A stretch of DNA of 49,312 nucleotides, from positions 1 through 49,312 of the forward strand of contig WLHC01000005.1 of assembly GCA_009702925.1 (NCBI GenBank), given 5' to 3'. The notes beneath the pieces are model-generated. The model was not told where the DNA came from and searched no databases. It saw only the letters and a list, made by a program, of their open reading frames with translations. Both the position numbers and the translations under genes were made by a program. Shown here in pieces: positions 41,164 through 48,828 of this stretch. Positions within the stretch are counted from its first letter, which is position 1, and each line of letters opens with the position of its first letter. Source of the DNA: Actinomycetota bacterium. Its GTDB lineage: Bacteria; Actinomycetota; Actinomycetes; Nanopelagicales; Nanopelagicaceae.

Positions 41164-41720
41164 TATTGCCCTCCAAATATTCTGAAAATATTAAATGGAT
41201 CAGGAAGCATGACTCCGATTTTCACTGCGCCAAATGTCACCAAAAGAATCATGAGAAGAGTAGAGGGAAATACCTTCCAAGATTTTGTGTTTGATATTGA
41301 AAACAAAAGTCCTATTGAATAAATCGATAGAGAGATGATGCTGCCTAACCTTTCAAAAGTTGCAAACATAACAATCGTCCAGAAAAAAACCCAAGCAATT
41401 CTCTTTTTGCCATCTGAATCGATTTCTTGAATTTCATCTAATTTTGCTTCAAGCTCGGCGGTTAATTCATCTTTTGAATCAGAATCTTGCTTAACTTTGG
41501 GCACTTCACGGTCACCAATAATCAGCCATGCAATACAAAGTCCAACCAATGGGGCAGTAATGATTGCAGGGAAAAGACCAGGACCAGGTGCACCATCTTC
41601 AAGAAAGAGTCCATAACGAAGTGAAAAGTTTAGTAAATTGCCAGAAACCAAAAGAATTACAAAGGCTGTAATTCGATTTCCATTGAGAAACTTTGATGGT
41701 GCGTCTTTAGTAGTTTCCAT
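41163..41720 (-). CDS. tctB: Tripartite tricarboxylate transporter small membrane subunit TctB
   Basis: This 185-residue protein has four predicted helices with the TctB-like start AFVILLVSGNLLNFSLRYG and the usual EDGAPGPGLFPAIITAPLVGLCIAWL. A charged cytoplasmic loop of about 40 residues (acidic, KQDSDSKDELTAELEAKLDEI) separates the helix pairs. It is the first gene of the seven-gene minus-strand operon, and a predicted GntR operator lies 67 bases before its start. Start is weak in ribosome-binding site (GGG only). Confidence 0.9.
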   Translation of the reverse strand: METTKDAPSKFLNGNRITAFVILLVSGNLLNFSLRYGLFLEDGAPGPGLFPAIITAPLVGLCIAWLIIGDREVPKVKQDSDSKDELTAELEAKLDEIQEIDSDGKKRIAWVFFWTIVMFATFERLGSIISLSIYSIGLLFSISNTKSWKVFPSTLLMILLVTFGAVKIGVMLPDPFNIFRIFGGQ

Positions 41721-42054
41721 TGATTTTTCCCATCAAAGTCGCGTGGTCATGGATTCTCCCAGAGTGGTACTCGGAGATACACAACGGTATACAAATCACT
41801 GTCAGATGATTCACCCACCAAGATAATCTGTCAATGGTTTGCCCTAATTTGGAAGTACTCTTTGTAACAAAGTCATAACGAATTTCATGGCCGGGGAACC
41901 CTCTTTGGAGCGGGTCTAAGGGCCTCAAAATAACTTGGGAAATCGGCCCCTGGGGTATAACTAGTCCGAGCAGTGGCCTGCAAAGGGGCAATCCAACCCC
42001 GCGAGCGCAATGACAATCTGGTGGGTAACCTAGCCCAGGTTAGAAACAATAGGA
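41721..42054. other. 334-base divergent gap between tctB and the Gfo/Idh genes
   Basis: No gene is seen. It should hold the tct operon promoter and that of the 42055 gene. The only clear element is the operator-like site at 41787. A short inverted repeat, GGGCC (41921-41925) and GGCCC (41945-41949), is too small to call. The side near 42055 is richer in G and C than its surroundings. Confidence 0.5.
41787..41794. promoter_or_regulatory. Predicted GntR/FCD operator (GTATACAA) upstream of tctB
   Basis: GTATACAA, preceded by GG-type context like the 12908 and 21952 sites, lies 67 bases before tctB. It links the importer operon to the same regulator as the catabolic operons (inference from shared motif and placement). 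Confidence 0.5.
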
Positions 42055-43092
42055 GTGATCATTCAATCTAAATCTGAAATCAGAACGGCGCTGTTGGCTT
42101 ATGGTGCAATCGGTGATGAGCACAATAAAGCTTTGCTCTCGACACAAGGAATGGTCCTAACGGCAGTTTGTGACACCAATTCAGAGCGATTAAATGCGGC
42201 GCTACAAATTGCGCCAAATGCCAAAGGATTTAATGATGCACAAGTGATGCTTGAATCTGGAGAAATTGATCTTGTAGTTGTTTCAACGCCGCCTAACACA
42301 CATTTTTATTGGGCTAAACAAGCTCTATCCCGTGGAATAAATGTAGTACTAGAAAAACCAATGGCTCTAACAACCAATGAGTGCGATGAGTTAATCGCAT
42401 TAGCTGATGCATCCAAACTTTTACTAGTTGTCTATCAAAATCGTCGCTTCGATGCAGATTTTGTGACAATTAAATCATTGATCGATTCTGGCGAAATCGG
42501 TGAGGTTTTTCATTACGAAAGTTTTGTAGGTGGATATTCCAAACCTTGTTCATATTGGCATTCTGATGTTGCAGTTTCAGGTGGTGCGATATTTGACTGG
42601 GGAAGCCACTTCATTGATCAGATATTGGCAGTTATTGCTTCACCGCTTGATCATGTAACCGGACTAAATCAAAAGCGAGTATGGGACCACGTAACAAATG
42701 CTGACCATGCACAGGTAACACTTACCTTTACAGATGGAGTTCAGGCGATCTTTACTAACTCGGACCTTGCCGCAGCTCGCAAGCCTAAATACTTCATTCT
42801 CGGGACCAAGGGTTCGATTGTGGGGGATTGGGATCTAAGCGCCGGTGATTCGGTGGCCGATCTTCCTGCAAAAATCTCTATTCACAGAGCAAATGGCAGT
42901 GTTGAAGCTATTCCACTGCAAAGTGTTAAGCCATACACATTCCATGAGTCATTAGTGGCACGAATTAATGAAGGTAAAACCATGTCAGTGACATCGGCGC
43001 AATCTCGAGATGTTGTTGCAATTATGCAAGCTGCAGAGGAATCTGCTCTCAAGAACGGTTTGCCCGTTGCAGCAAAGTTGCTCAGGGCATGA
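42055..43092 (+). CDS. Gfo/Idh/MocA-family oxidoreductase
   Basis: This 345-residue protein has the Rossmann start TALLAYGAIGDEHNKAL, the family block VVLEKPMALTTNECDELI with the catalytic Lys of EKP, and a C-terminal beta-sheet domain with GGAIFDWGSHFIDQIL (His/Asp active-site region). Members oxidise or reduce sugars, inositols and sugar acids with NAD(P). The proposed GTG start has AGGAG overlapping it, so the true start could be a few codons on or the mRNA leaderless. It diverges from the tctBAC operon and is coupled to a second family member by an ATGA overlap. Confidence 0.85.
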   Translation: MIIQSKSEIRTALLAYGAIGDEHNKALLSTQGMVLTAVCDTNSERLNAALQIAPNAKGFNDAQVMLESGEIDLVVVSTPPNTHFYWAKQALSRGINVVLEKPMALTTNECDELIALADASKLLLVVYQNRRFDADFVTIKSLIDSGEIGEVFHYESFVGGYSKPCSYWHSDVAVSGGAIFDWGSHFIDQILAVIASPLDHVTGLNQKRVWDHVTNADHAQVTLTFTDGVQAIFTNSDLAAARKPKYFILGTKGSIVGDWDLSAGDSVADLPAKISIHRANGSVEAIPLQSVKPYTFHESLVARINEGKTMSVTSAQSRDVVAIMQAAEESALKNGLPVAAKLLRA

Positions 43093-44051
43093 GTATTCGT
43101 TGGGGGTTTCTTGGTGCTGGGTCCATTGCAACAAAGGCATTATCACCTGCTGTTCACAGTGCTAAAAATGCAACTTTGTATGCAGTTGCAAGTAGAGATG
43201 TTGCTCGCTCTCAATCTTTAGAGCCTGAAAAAGTACACATGAGCTATGAGGATCTGTTGAGCGATCCAGAGGTTGATGCCGTTTATATCTCGCTTGCAAA
43301 TGATCAACACTGTAATTGGAGCATCAAGGCTCTCAATGCTGGCAAGCATGTGCTCTGCGAAAAACCAATAGCCATGAATGCAATCGAAGCTAGATCAATG
43401 GCAGATGCGGCGCAAGCAAATGATCGACTACTGGTTGAAGCAGTATGGACACGTTGGCATCCACGGTTTATTCGTATGGTTGAACTTGTACGAAGTGGCG
43501 CAATCGGTGAGATTAATTCAATTGACGCATCATTTACTTTTCCAGGTTCTCTGGAAGGAAATTATCGCTTGATTCCAGAGATGGGTGGCGGAAGTTTGTT
43601 TGACGTTGGGCCATATCCACTGCATGCATTTTCTGCACTCACTCAAGGTAATCTCACAATGGTTATCAACTCTGTTGAGAGAACTACTGCACCAACGGGC
43701 GTTGATATGACGACGCGAATAAGCGCAACAATCAATGACACAATTGAAGCTCATGCACTTACATCTTTTGAACGGGAAGAAGAGCAGAAATTAGTTATTA
43801 CTGGCTCTTTGGCAACAATTGAAAATCTCGGCAATGATGCCTTTACCTCACTTAGAAATACAAGCATTCTCAAAGTTGGGGATACGATAGAAAAGTTTGC
43901 TCCAGTTGATCCATATCAATTGATGGTTGAAAACTTTGGATCGCGATTATTGGGTGAGCCAAGTTGGATTCTGCCGATGAAAGAGACTATTCGCGTCATG
44001 GAGATTTTGGATGAAATCGCAGCCACCAAGGGCGGACCAGTAGCCCCATAG
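43089..44051 (+). CDS. Gfo/Idh/MocA-family oxidoreductase
   Basis: This 320-residue protein of the same superfamily as its upstream partner starts RWGFLGAGSIATKAL, with VLCEKPIAMNAIEARSM and LLVEAVWTRWHPRFIRMVELV. The C-terminal domain has GGGSLFDVGPYPLHAF, the pattern of the trans-dihydrodiol/glucose-fructose-type dehydrogenases. It overlaps the previous gene by four bases (ATGA), so both are made together and may act in two steps or on related sugars. It is the last gene before the PHO box of the pst operon. Confidence 0.87.
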   Translation: MSIRWGFLGAGSIATKALSPAVHSAKNATLYAVASRDVARSQSLEPEKVHMSYEDLLSDPEVDAVYISLANDQHCNWSIKALNAGKHVLCEKPIAMNAIEARSMADAAQANDRLLVEAVWTRWHPRFIRMVELVRSGAIGEINSIDASFTFPGSLEGNYRLIPEMGGGSLFDVGPYPLHAFSALTQGNLTMVINSVERTTAPTGVDMTTRISATINDTIEAHALTSFEREEEQKLVITGSLATIENLGNDAFTSLRNTSILKVGDTIEKFAPVDPYQLMVENFGSRLLGEPSWILPMKETIRVMEILDEIAATKGGPVAP

Positions 44052-44093
44052 AAATAGGTCTCCAACGGTTGATCTGAGCCTGATTCGGTCTTT

Positions 44094-44126
44094 CTTCACG
44101 CTTCGTTAACCTTCTGTTCACTTTTC
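44094..44126 (+). promoter_or_regulatory. PHO box: three 11-base direct repeats upstream of pstC
   Basis: CTTCACGCTTC (44094-44104), GTTAACCTTCT (44105-44115) and GTTCACTTTTC (44116-44126) are consecutive 11-base units. PhoP/PhoB-type regulators of Actinobacteria bind tandem 11-base repeats starting GTTCAC. The run ends 18 bases before the pstC start. Confidence 0.75.
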
Positions 44127-44144
44127 CTCTGCTTCAAATTAAAG

Positions 44145-45149
44145 GTGAAAGGGCATGATCCTCTCGTGAGCACCGTTAATCCCGTCAAAAGCGAGGGTCC
44201 AACCCCCCGCGAGATAACAACGGAACCTCGATTTTCAGATCGAATTTTCAGGGGGATCGTTAGCTCAGGCGGAATGATTTCACTATTGGTGCTTGGCTTG
44301 ATTTCACTTTTTCTTTTTTATAACGGACTTAATGTATTTAGGTCTGAGGGATTGAGTTTTGTTACCTCATTTGAGTGGATAGCTGAAAGTATTGAAAACG
44401 GAACCGAAGCATCATATGGAATCGGTGCCATGCTATACGGAACTTTGGTAATTGGTTTTATAGGACTCTTCTTCGGATTCCCGCTTGCTGTAGGTGCAGC
44501 GTTGTTTCTCTCATACTACGCACCCGAATGGCTAAAAAAACCAATGGTTTTAGTTGTCGATGTTATGGCTGCAATTCCCTCTATCGTTTTTGGGCTTTGG
44601 GGATTTTACGTGCTTATGCCCCACGCTGAGGAATGGGCCAAATTAATTAACAAGTACTTCGGCTTTATTCCAATTTTCTCAATGCCGGGTGACTTTTATT
44701 CACGATCACCATTTATTGCAGGTCTCGTGTTAGCGGTCATGATCATTCCAATTATTACATCAATTTCGCGTGAAGTTTTTGCTCAAACTCCACTGGATAG
44801 AATCCAAGCTGCTTATGCACTGGGAGCAACCAGATGGTCAATGATTCGCTCTGTTGTGATTCCTTATGGAAAAGGCGGAGTGATTGGTGGCGCAATGCTT
44901 GGGCTCGGTCGTGCGATAGGTGAAACTGTTGCTGTTTATACTGTGCTTAACCTTGTCTATGACATTCGTCCTGAAGTTTTGTTGAGCGCCGGTGGTTCAG
45001 TTGCATCTTTAATCGTAAACAAATTTGGAGAAGCAACCGAACCTGAGCTCAAAGCATTAATGGCCGCCGGGTTTGTGTTATTCATGGTCACTCTTGCCGT
45101 TAACTTTGTCGCCAATGCGATCATTAACAAGACGGTTCGCCAAGGATGA
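44145..45149 (+). CDS. pstC: Phosphate ABC transporter permease PstC
   Basis: This 334-residue permease has about six helices and a 40-residue cytoplasmic start. Family marks are VDVMAAIPSIVFGLWGFYVL, ITSISREVFAQTPLDRIQAAYALGATRWSMI (coupling helix) and GGAMLGLGRAIGETVAVYTVL. It pairs with PstA to import phosphate. The start is GTG; a second GTG seven codons on is possible. The gene is directly behind a triple PHO box, so induction under phosphate starvation is expected. The order here is pstC-pstA-pstB-pstS, with the binding protein last and not first. Confidence 0.93.
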   Translation: MKGHDPLVSTVNPVKSEGPTPREITTEPRFSDRIFRGIVSSGGMISLLVLGLISLFLFYNGLNVFRSEGLSFVTSFEWIAESIENGTEASYGIGAMLYGTLVIGFIGLFFGFPLAVGAALFLSYYAPEWLKKPMVLVVDVMAAIPSIVFGLWGFYVLMPHAEEWAKLINKYFGFIPIFSMPGDFYSRSPFIAGLVLAVMIIPIITSISREVFAQTPLDRIQAAYALGATRWSMIRSVVIPYGKGGVIGGAMLGLGRAIGETVAVYTVLNLVYDIRPEVLLSAGGSVASLIVNKFGEATEPELKALMAAGFVLFMVTLAVNFVANAIINKTVRQG

Positions 45150-46231
45150 GTACTGTGACCGAAAATAAACCACAGGGATCGAATGATCCTAATCAGATGA
45201 TGGTCCCAAGACCATTAAAGCCCTGGAAAGCTACCCCGAAGCAACTTTTGCCAGATGTTTTTGGAGCAATTGGTACGGTAATCGCCAGCTTGATACTGGT
45301 CTTAGTATCACCTTTGGCCGGAATTCTTGGCTTCATTTTAACTTTCATTGTTCTTTCACTTTTTATTGCTGCATCAATTAGTTGGATTCGCAAGGATCGC
45401 AAAGCTGCAGCCAACTCGGTGTCGACCATCATAATTTATTTTCTTGCAGCATTTGTATTGCTTCCAGTCGCATCGATAGTTTTCGAAATTATTAGAAAGG
45501 GTGCGCCAGGTCTTTCAATTGGAATGTTTTTTGATGATATGTCGGTAACCGCCTCTGATGCTCCACTGAGCGAAGGTGGGTTACTACATGCACTTGTTGG
45601 TTCTCTTTATGTGGTTGCTCTAGCAACGATTGTAAGTATTCCGATCGGTTTATTGACAGCTTTGTATCTAACTGAGGTAAAAGGAAAAGCATCTGGAACC
45701 GTTAGATTCTTCGTCCAAGCAATGAGCGGTGTACCTTCTATTGTTGCGGGCCTTTTCATTTATGCCGTTTGGATGATTTCTTTAGGGGGAAGTTATAACA
45801 CTGCCGCGGGCTCATTAGCTTTGGCAATTTTGATGATCCCAACTGTTGCCCGTACCGCAGAAGAAGTGTTGAAGTTGATTCCGACAGATCTAAGAGAAGC
45901 AGGATTAGCACTCGGTGCAACACAATGGAAAACAGTTGCACTTGTAGTTATCCCTGCAGCCCGAAGTGGACTTATAACTGCTGTGATTTTAGGTACCGCA
46001 CGGGTTGCAGGAGAGACCGCTCCTTTACTACTCACAGTCGGTGGTAACGATGCAATGAACTGGAATCCATTCAGTGGCAACAACTCTGCTCTTCCATTTT
46101 ACGTCTGGAAGAATTTTGGATTAGGAACTGAAACTGGAGCTGAGCGTGCTTGGACAGGTATTTTTGTTCTTATGGTTGTAGTCATGATTTTTTTCACCAT
46201 TGCACGTGTATTAGGAAACAAAAAAGGGTAA
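45146..46231 (+). CDS. pstA: Phosphate ABC transporter permease PstA
   Basis: This 361-residue protein is longer than usual owing to a 35-residue hydrophilic start and an extra N-terminal helix pair (about 35-100). The PstA core reads GGLLHALVGSLYVVALATIVSIPIGLLTALYL, then AMSGVPSIVAGLFIYAVW, IPTDLREAGLALGATQWKT (coupling helix) and GTARVAGETAPLLLTVGG. It overlaps the pstC stop by four bases (ATGA). It forms the phosphate pore with PstC. Confidence 0.93.
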   Translation: MSTVTENKPQGSNDPNQMMVPRPLKPWKATPKQLLPDVFGAIGTVIASLILVLVSPLAGILGFILTFIVLSLFIAASISWIRKDRKAAANSVSTIIIYFLAAFVLLPVASIVFEIIRKGAPGLSIGMFFDDMSVTASDAPLSEGGLLHALVGSLYVVALATIVSIPIGLLTALYLTEVKGKASGTVRFFVQAMSGVPSIVAGLFIYAVWMISLGGSYNTAAGSLALAILMIPTVARTAEEVLKLIPTDLREAGLALGATQWKTVALVVIPAARSGLITAVILGTARVAGETAPLLLTVGGNDAMNWNPFSGNNSALPFYVWKNFGLGTETGAERAWTGIFVLMVVVMIFFTIARVLGNKKG

Positions 46232-46261
46232 TCGAGTATGGATAACGAGGGAGAAAAAGAC

Positions 46262-47095
46262 ATGTCACAAACCAAAGTCAACTCATTGGCATCTATTGCT
46301 GCAACCAGGACTCCTGGTACTTCTGCCATGGGTGTTGGACTTGAAGCTCGTAATGTTCACGCATGGTTTGGTCAAAAACATGTCCTTTCTGATATTTCTC
46401 TAGATTTTTACGCTGGCACAGTAACGGCGCTCATTGGCCCTTCAGGTTGTGGTAAGTCAACATTTATTCGCATTCTCAATAGAATGCACGAGTTTATTCC
46501 AACGGCTGCAATGGCTGGTGAAGTTCTCCTTGATGGCAAGGATGTTTATCGCTCTGGTGTCGATGTTACAAAGATTCGATTAGGAATTGGAATGGTTTTT
46601 CAGAAGCCAAATCCATTCCCTTCTATGACTATTAAAGAAAATGTTCTCTCTGGGCTCAAATTAGCTCAGATTAAAATCAACAACTCGGATGAATTGTTAG
46701 AAGACTGCCTAGTTCGTGCGGGATTATGGAGTGAAGTTAAAGATCGCCTGGACCAATATGGAGGCACTTTGTCTGGTGGTCAGCAACAACGTCTGTGCAT
46801 CGCTCGCTCTCTTGCTGTTAAGCCACAGGTTTTGTTAATGGATGAACCATGTTCTGCTCTAGACCCGGGATCGACCCTTCGAATTGAAGAGACAATTCGT
46901 GATCTCTCAAAGACTATGACCATCGTTATTGTGACCCACAATATGCAGCAAGCAGCCCGTGTATCTGATTACACCGGTTTTTTCCTCTCCGATGGGGGTC
47001 CCGGCGAGCTAATCGAGACCGCGCCAACCTCGCACATCTTTAGCAACCCTAAAGATAAGCGAACTGAAGATTACGTAACAGGACGTTTTGGCTAA
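46262..47095 (+). CDS. pstB: Phosphate ABC transporter ATPase PstB
   Basis: This 277-residue protein has Walker [11 protein letters not shown]-loop [18 protein letters not shown] (the PstB-specific KPNPFP), signature [15 protein letters not shown], Walker [14 protein letters not shown] and switch [13 protein letters not shown]. The ATG at 46262 has GAGGGAG eight bases before; an in-frame ATG at 46238 has a poorer site. An N-terminal tail of about 25 residues precedes the usual start. It energises import by PstCA. Confidence 0.94.
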   Translation: MSQTKVNSLASIAATRTPGTSAMGVGLEARNVHAWFGQKHVLSDISLDFYAGTVTALIGPSGCGKSTFIRILNRMHEFIPTAAMAGEVLLDGKDVYRSGVDVTKIRLGIGMVFQKPNPFPSMTIKENVLSGLKLAQIKINNSDELLEDCLVRAGLWSEVKDRLDQYGGTLSGGQQQRLCIARSLAVKPQVLLMDEPCSALDPGSTLRIEETIRDLSKTMTIVIVTHNMQQAARVSDYTGFFLSDGGPGELIETAPTSHIFSNPKDKRTEDYVTGRFG

Positions 47096-47099
47096 ATCT

Positions 47100-47121
47100 G
47101 TTCACCTAAAGTTTGCTTTGC
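47100..47121 (+). promoter_or_regulatory. Probable second PHO box upstream of pstS
   Basis: GTTCACCTAAA (47100-47110) is directly followed by GTTTGCTTTGC (47111-47121), two 11-base units of the kind found upstream of pstC. A weaker GTTAG unit follows in the same phase at 47133. It suggests that pstS also has its own phosphate-controlled promoter. Confidence 0.6.
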
Positions 47122-47218
47122 CGTCGGTATTGGTTAGTTTTTAGTTTCACAATTGTTAGGGCTAGAAGCATAGATTTCCACCAGCGTCTAAGTAAGGCGT
47201 CATCAAAATGGGGGAAAA

Positions 47219-48397
47219 ATGAAATTTCGTTTAAGTTATGCGGTTTCGCTACTTACTGTTTCCGCACTTATTGCTGGAACATCACCAGCATCTGCAGCTG
47301 GAACAATCACTGGAAGTGGAGCAACTTTTGCAAGCCCACTCATTGATGCTTGTAAAGGTGACTTTACTGCTGTATCACAGACCGTTGTTAACTATCCAGG
47401 CGGAGGATCTACTAGAGGGCAAACAGACTTTAAAGCTGGAACACTTGTAGATTTCGCAGGATCTGATGCTCCATATTCATCTGGAGAACCAGAAAACATT
47501 ATCTATGCTCCAATTTTTGCGGCACCGATTTCAATTATGTACAACGTAAAGGGAATCAAAGAAGGCCTTTACCTTTCTCCTACAACGATTGCAAAAATTT
47601 TCAGTGGTGAGATTACAGTCTGGAATGACCCAGAGATCGATAAGGACAATACACGAACAGTAAAGACACCTGTTTTTGCAACTAAGAAGGTAACAACTAC
47701 CGTAAAGGGTAAGAAGGTAACAAACACTGTTCCGCTTCTTGATTCAAAAGGAAACCCAAAAGTTTTGAAATACACAACCAAGGTAATTGACTATGCCCTC
47801 CCACAGACACCAATTACTGTTTGGTATCGCACAGATGGCTCAGGTACGAGTGAAAACTTTGGAATTTTCCTCAATAAATCAGCACCAGCAATCTGGACTA
47901 AACCAGGAAATAGAACATTTTCAAGTGGTACTCCAACATCAATCGCTGGTTCATTTAACTTCCAGGGACAATCTGGTTCTGCACTTGTAGCATCTGGTGT
48001 TGCCAGCAAAGATGGATCTATTGGTTATGGCGAATTGAGCTTTGCAACAGATAATGGCCTAAAGTCAGCGTTCATTAAAAATGCAAATGGTGATTTCGTT
48101 GACCCATCAGCGGCCGGTACATCAGCATTCCTAGGCGGAGGAACAATTAATGCCAATGGAACTGTCACAGCAGACTTCGTGAAGAAGATCCCAGGCGCCT
48201 ATCCACTAGGAACAGCTTCCTATGGTCTGGCTTATCCAGCTGCTTCTAAGAAAGATGCAGAGAAGCAAAAGGATGTAGCTGCTTGGTTTACATATGTTCT
48301 AGAGGAGTGCCCTACGAAGTACCCAGCAAAGGGCTTCTCAAAAATCACAGGTCCTTTGTATACAAAGGCAAAGGCTCAGATTGCACTGATTAAGTAA
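47219..48397 (+). CDS. pstS: Phosphate-binding protein PstS
   Basis: This 392-residue exported protein has signal peptide SYAVSLLTVSALIAG with ASA (no lipobox, unusual for actinobacterial PstS, which is often a lipoprotein). Phosphate-site blocks are GSGATFASP (32-40), FAGSDAP (79-85) and TDGSGTSENF (205-214). An insert of about 45 Lys/Thr/Val-rich residues (about 146-190) interrupts the segment between VWNDP and PITVWYRTDG and would form an added loop or hairpin. GGGGG lies before the ATG. It captures phosphate outside the membrane for PstCAB. A separate PHO box and a strong terminator suggest high, independent expression. Confidence 0.93.
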   Translation: MKFRLSYAVSLLTVSALIAGTSPASAAGTITGSGATFASPLIDACKGDFTAVSQTVVNYPGGGSTRGQTDFKAGTLVDFAGSDAPYSSGEPENIIYAPIFAAPISIMYNVKGIKEGLYLSPTTIAKIFSGEITVWNDPEIDKDNTRTVKTPVFATKKVTTTVKGKKVTNTVPLLDSKGNPKVLKYTTKVIDYALPQTPITVWYRTDGSGTSENFGIFLNKSAPAIWTKPGNRTFSSGTPTSIAGSFNFQGQSGSALVASGVASKDGSIGYGELSFATDNGLKSAFIKNANGDFVDPSAAGTSAFLGGGTINANGTVTADFVKKIPGAYPLGTASYGLAYPAASKKDAEKQKDVAAWFTYVLEECPTKYPAKGFSKITGPLYTKAKAQIALIK

Positions 48398-48417
48398 TTA
48401 CAGTCTAAAAAACATAA

Positions 48418-48453
48418 CCAAAAGGGCCGGACTTAACAGTCCGGCCCTTTTGG
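48418..48453 (+). terminator. Strong hairpin terminator after pstS
   Basis: CCAAAAGGGCCGGACT (48418-48433) pairs perfectly over 16 bases with AGTCCGGCCCTTTTGG (48438-48453), with a TAAC loop, followed by CTTTTAATTT. The A and T stretches in the stem let it work for the pst operon and for the convergent gene at 48511. Confidence 0.92.
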
Positions 48454-48510
48454 CTTTTAATTTCAACTAAGTTTCAAAGAGAAATTACCTCTCCAAATTA
48501 CTTTTCTGAA

Positions 48511-48828
48511 TTACTTGTTCAAGTTGCGCTGTGCAATCGCTGCATCCCACTGCTCGCGAAGTGGGTGCTCAGACGGACCTGACTCGGTAATGATCCTCAT
48601 CAATCTAGCCATGAACTCATCTCGCTTTAAATCCAAAATTTGTTTTTCAGCCTCAGTTGGAGTAAATCCGTCGAGTTGATCAACCGTTAATTCACCCTTT
48701 CGAATGAGTAACATCTCCAAAGCCCTAAGACGGGTAGTTGTGACATGAAGATCCATTCCAAGTTCTAAAACAAGATCAAATAATTTTGAAACTTGTTGGT
48801 TACCAAAGAAATCAAACTCGGCACTCAT
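48511..48828 (-). CDS. Small protein of unknown function, coupled to a methyltransferase
   Basis: This 105-residue cytoplasmic, mostly helical protein starts SAEFDFFGNQQVSKLFDLVLELG and has KGELTVDQLDGFTPTEAEKQILDLKR in the middle. No family is recognised by eye. The pattern of short helices and a charged end (REQWDAAIAQRNLNK) suggests a small helical partner protein. Its ATG overlaps the stop of the upstream methyltransferase gene (TAATG), so equal production and a shared task are likely. I cannot name a function. Confidence 0.75.
   Translation of the reverse strand: MSAEFDFFGNQQVSKLFDLVLELGMDLHVTTTRLRALEMLLIRKGELTVDQLDGFTPTEAEKQILDLKRDEFMARLMRIITESGPSEHPLREQWDAAIAQRNLNK

Noticed and set aside
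41921-41949. GGGCC/GGCCC inverted repeat in the tctB gap
   Set aside because: Five-base arms in a locally GC-richer stretch; expected by chance.
48354-48369. CCTTTGTATACAAAGG, a perfect 16-base palindrome with the island operator core
   Set aside because: It lies inside the pstS coding region near its 3' end, encodes normal residues (LYTKA) and is far from any island promoter. I take it as chance, though it warns that the core alone is short.
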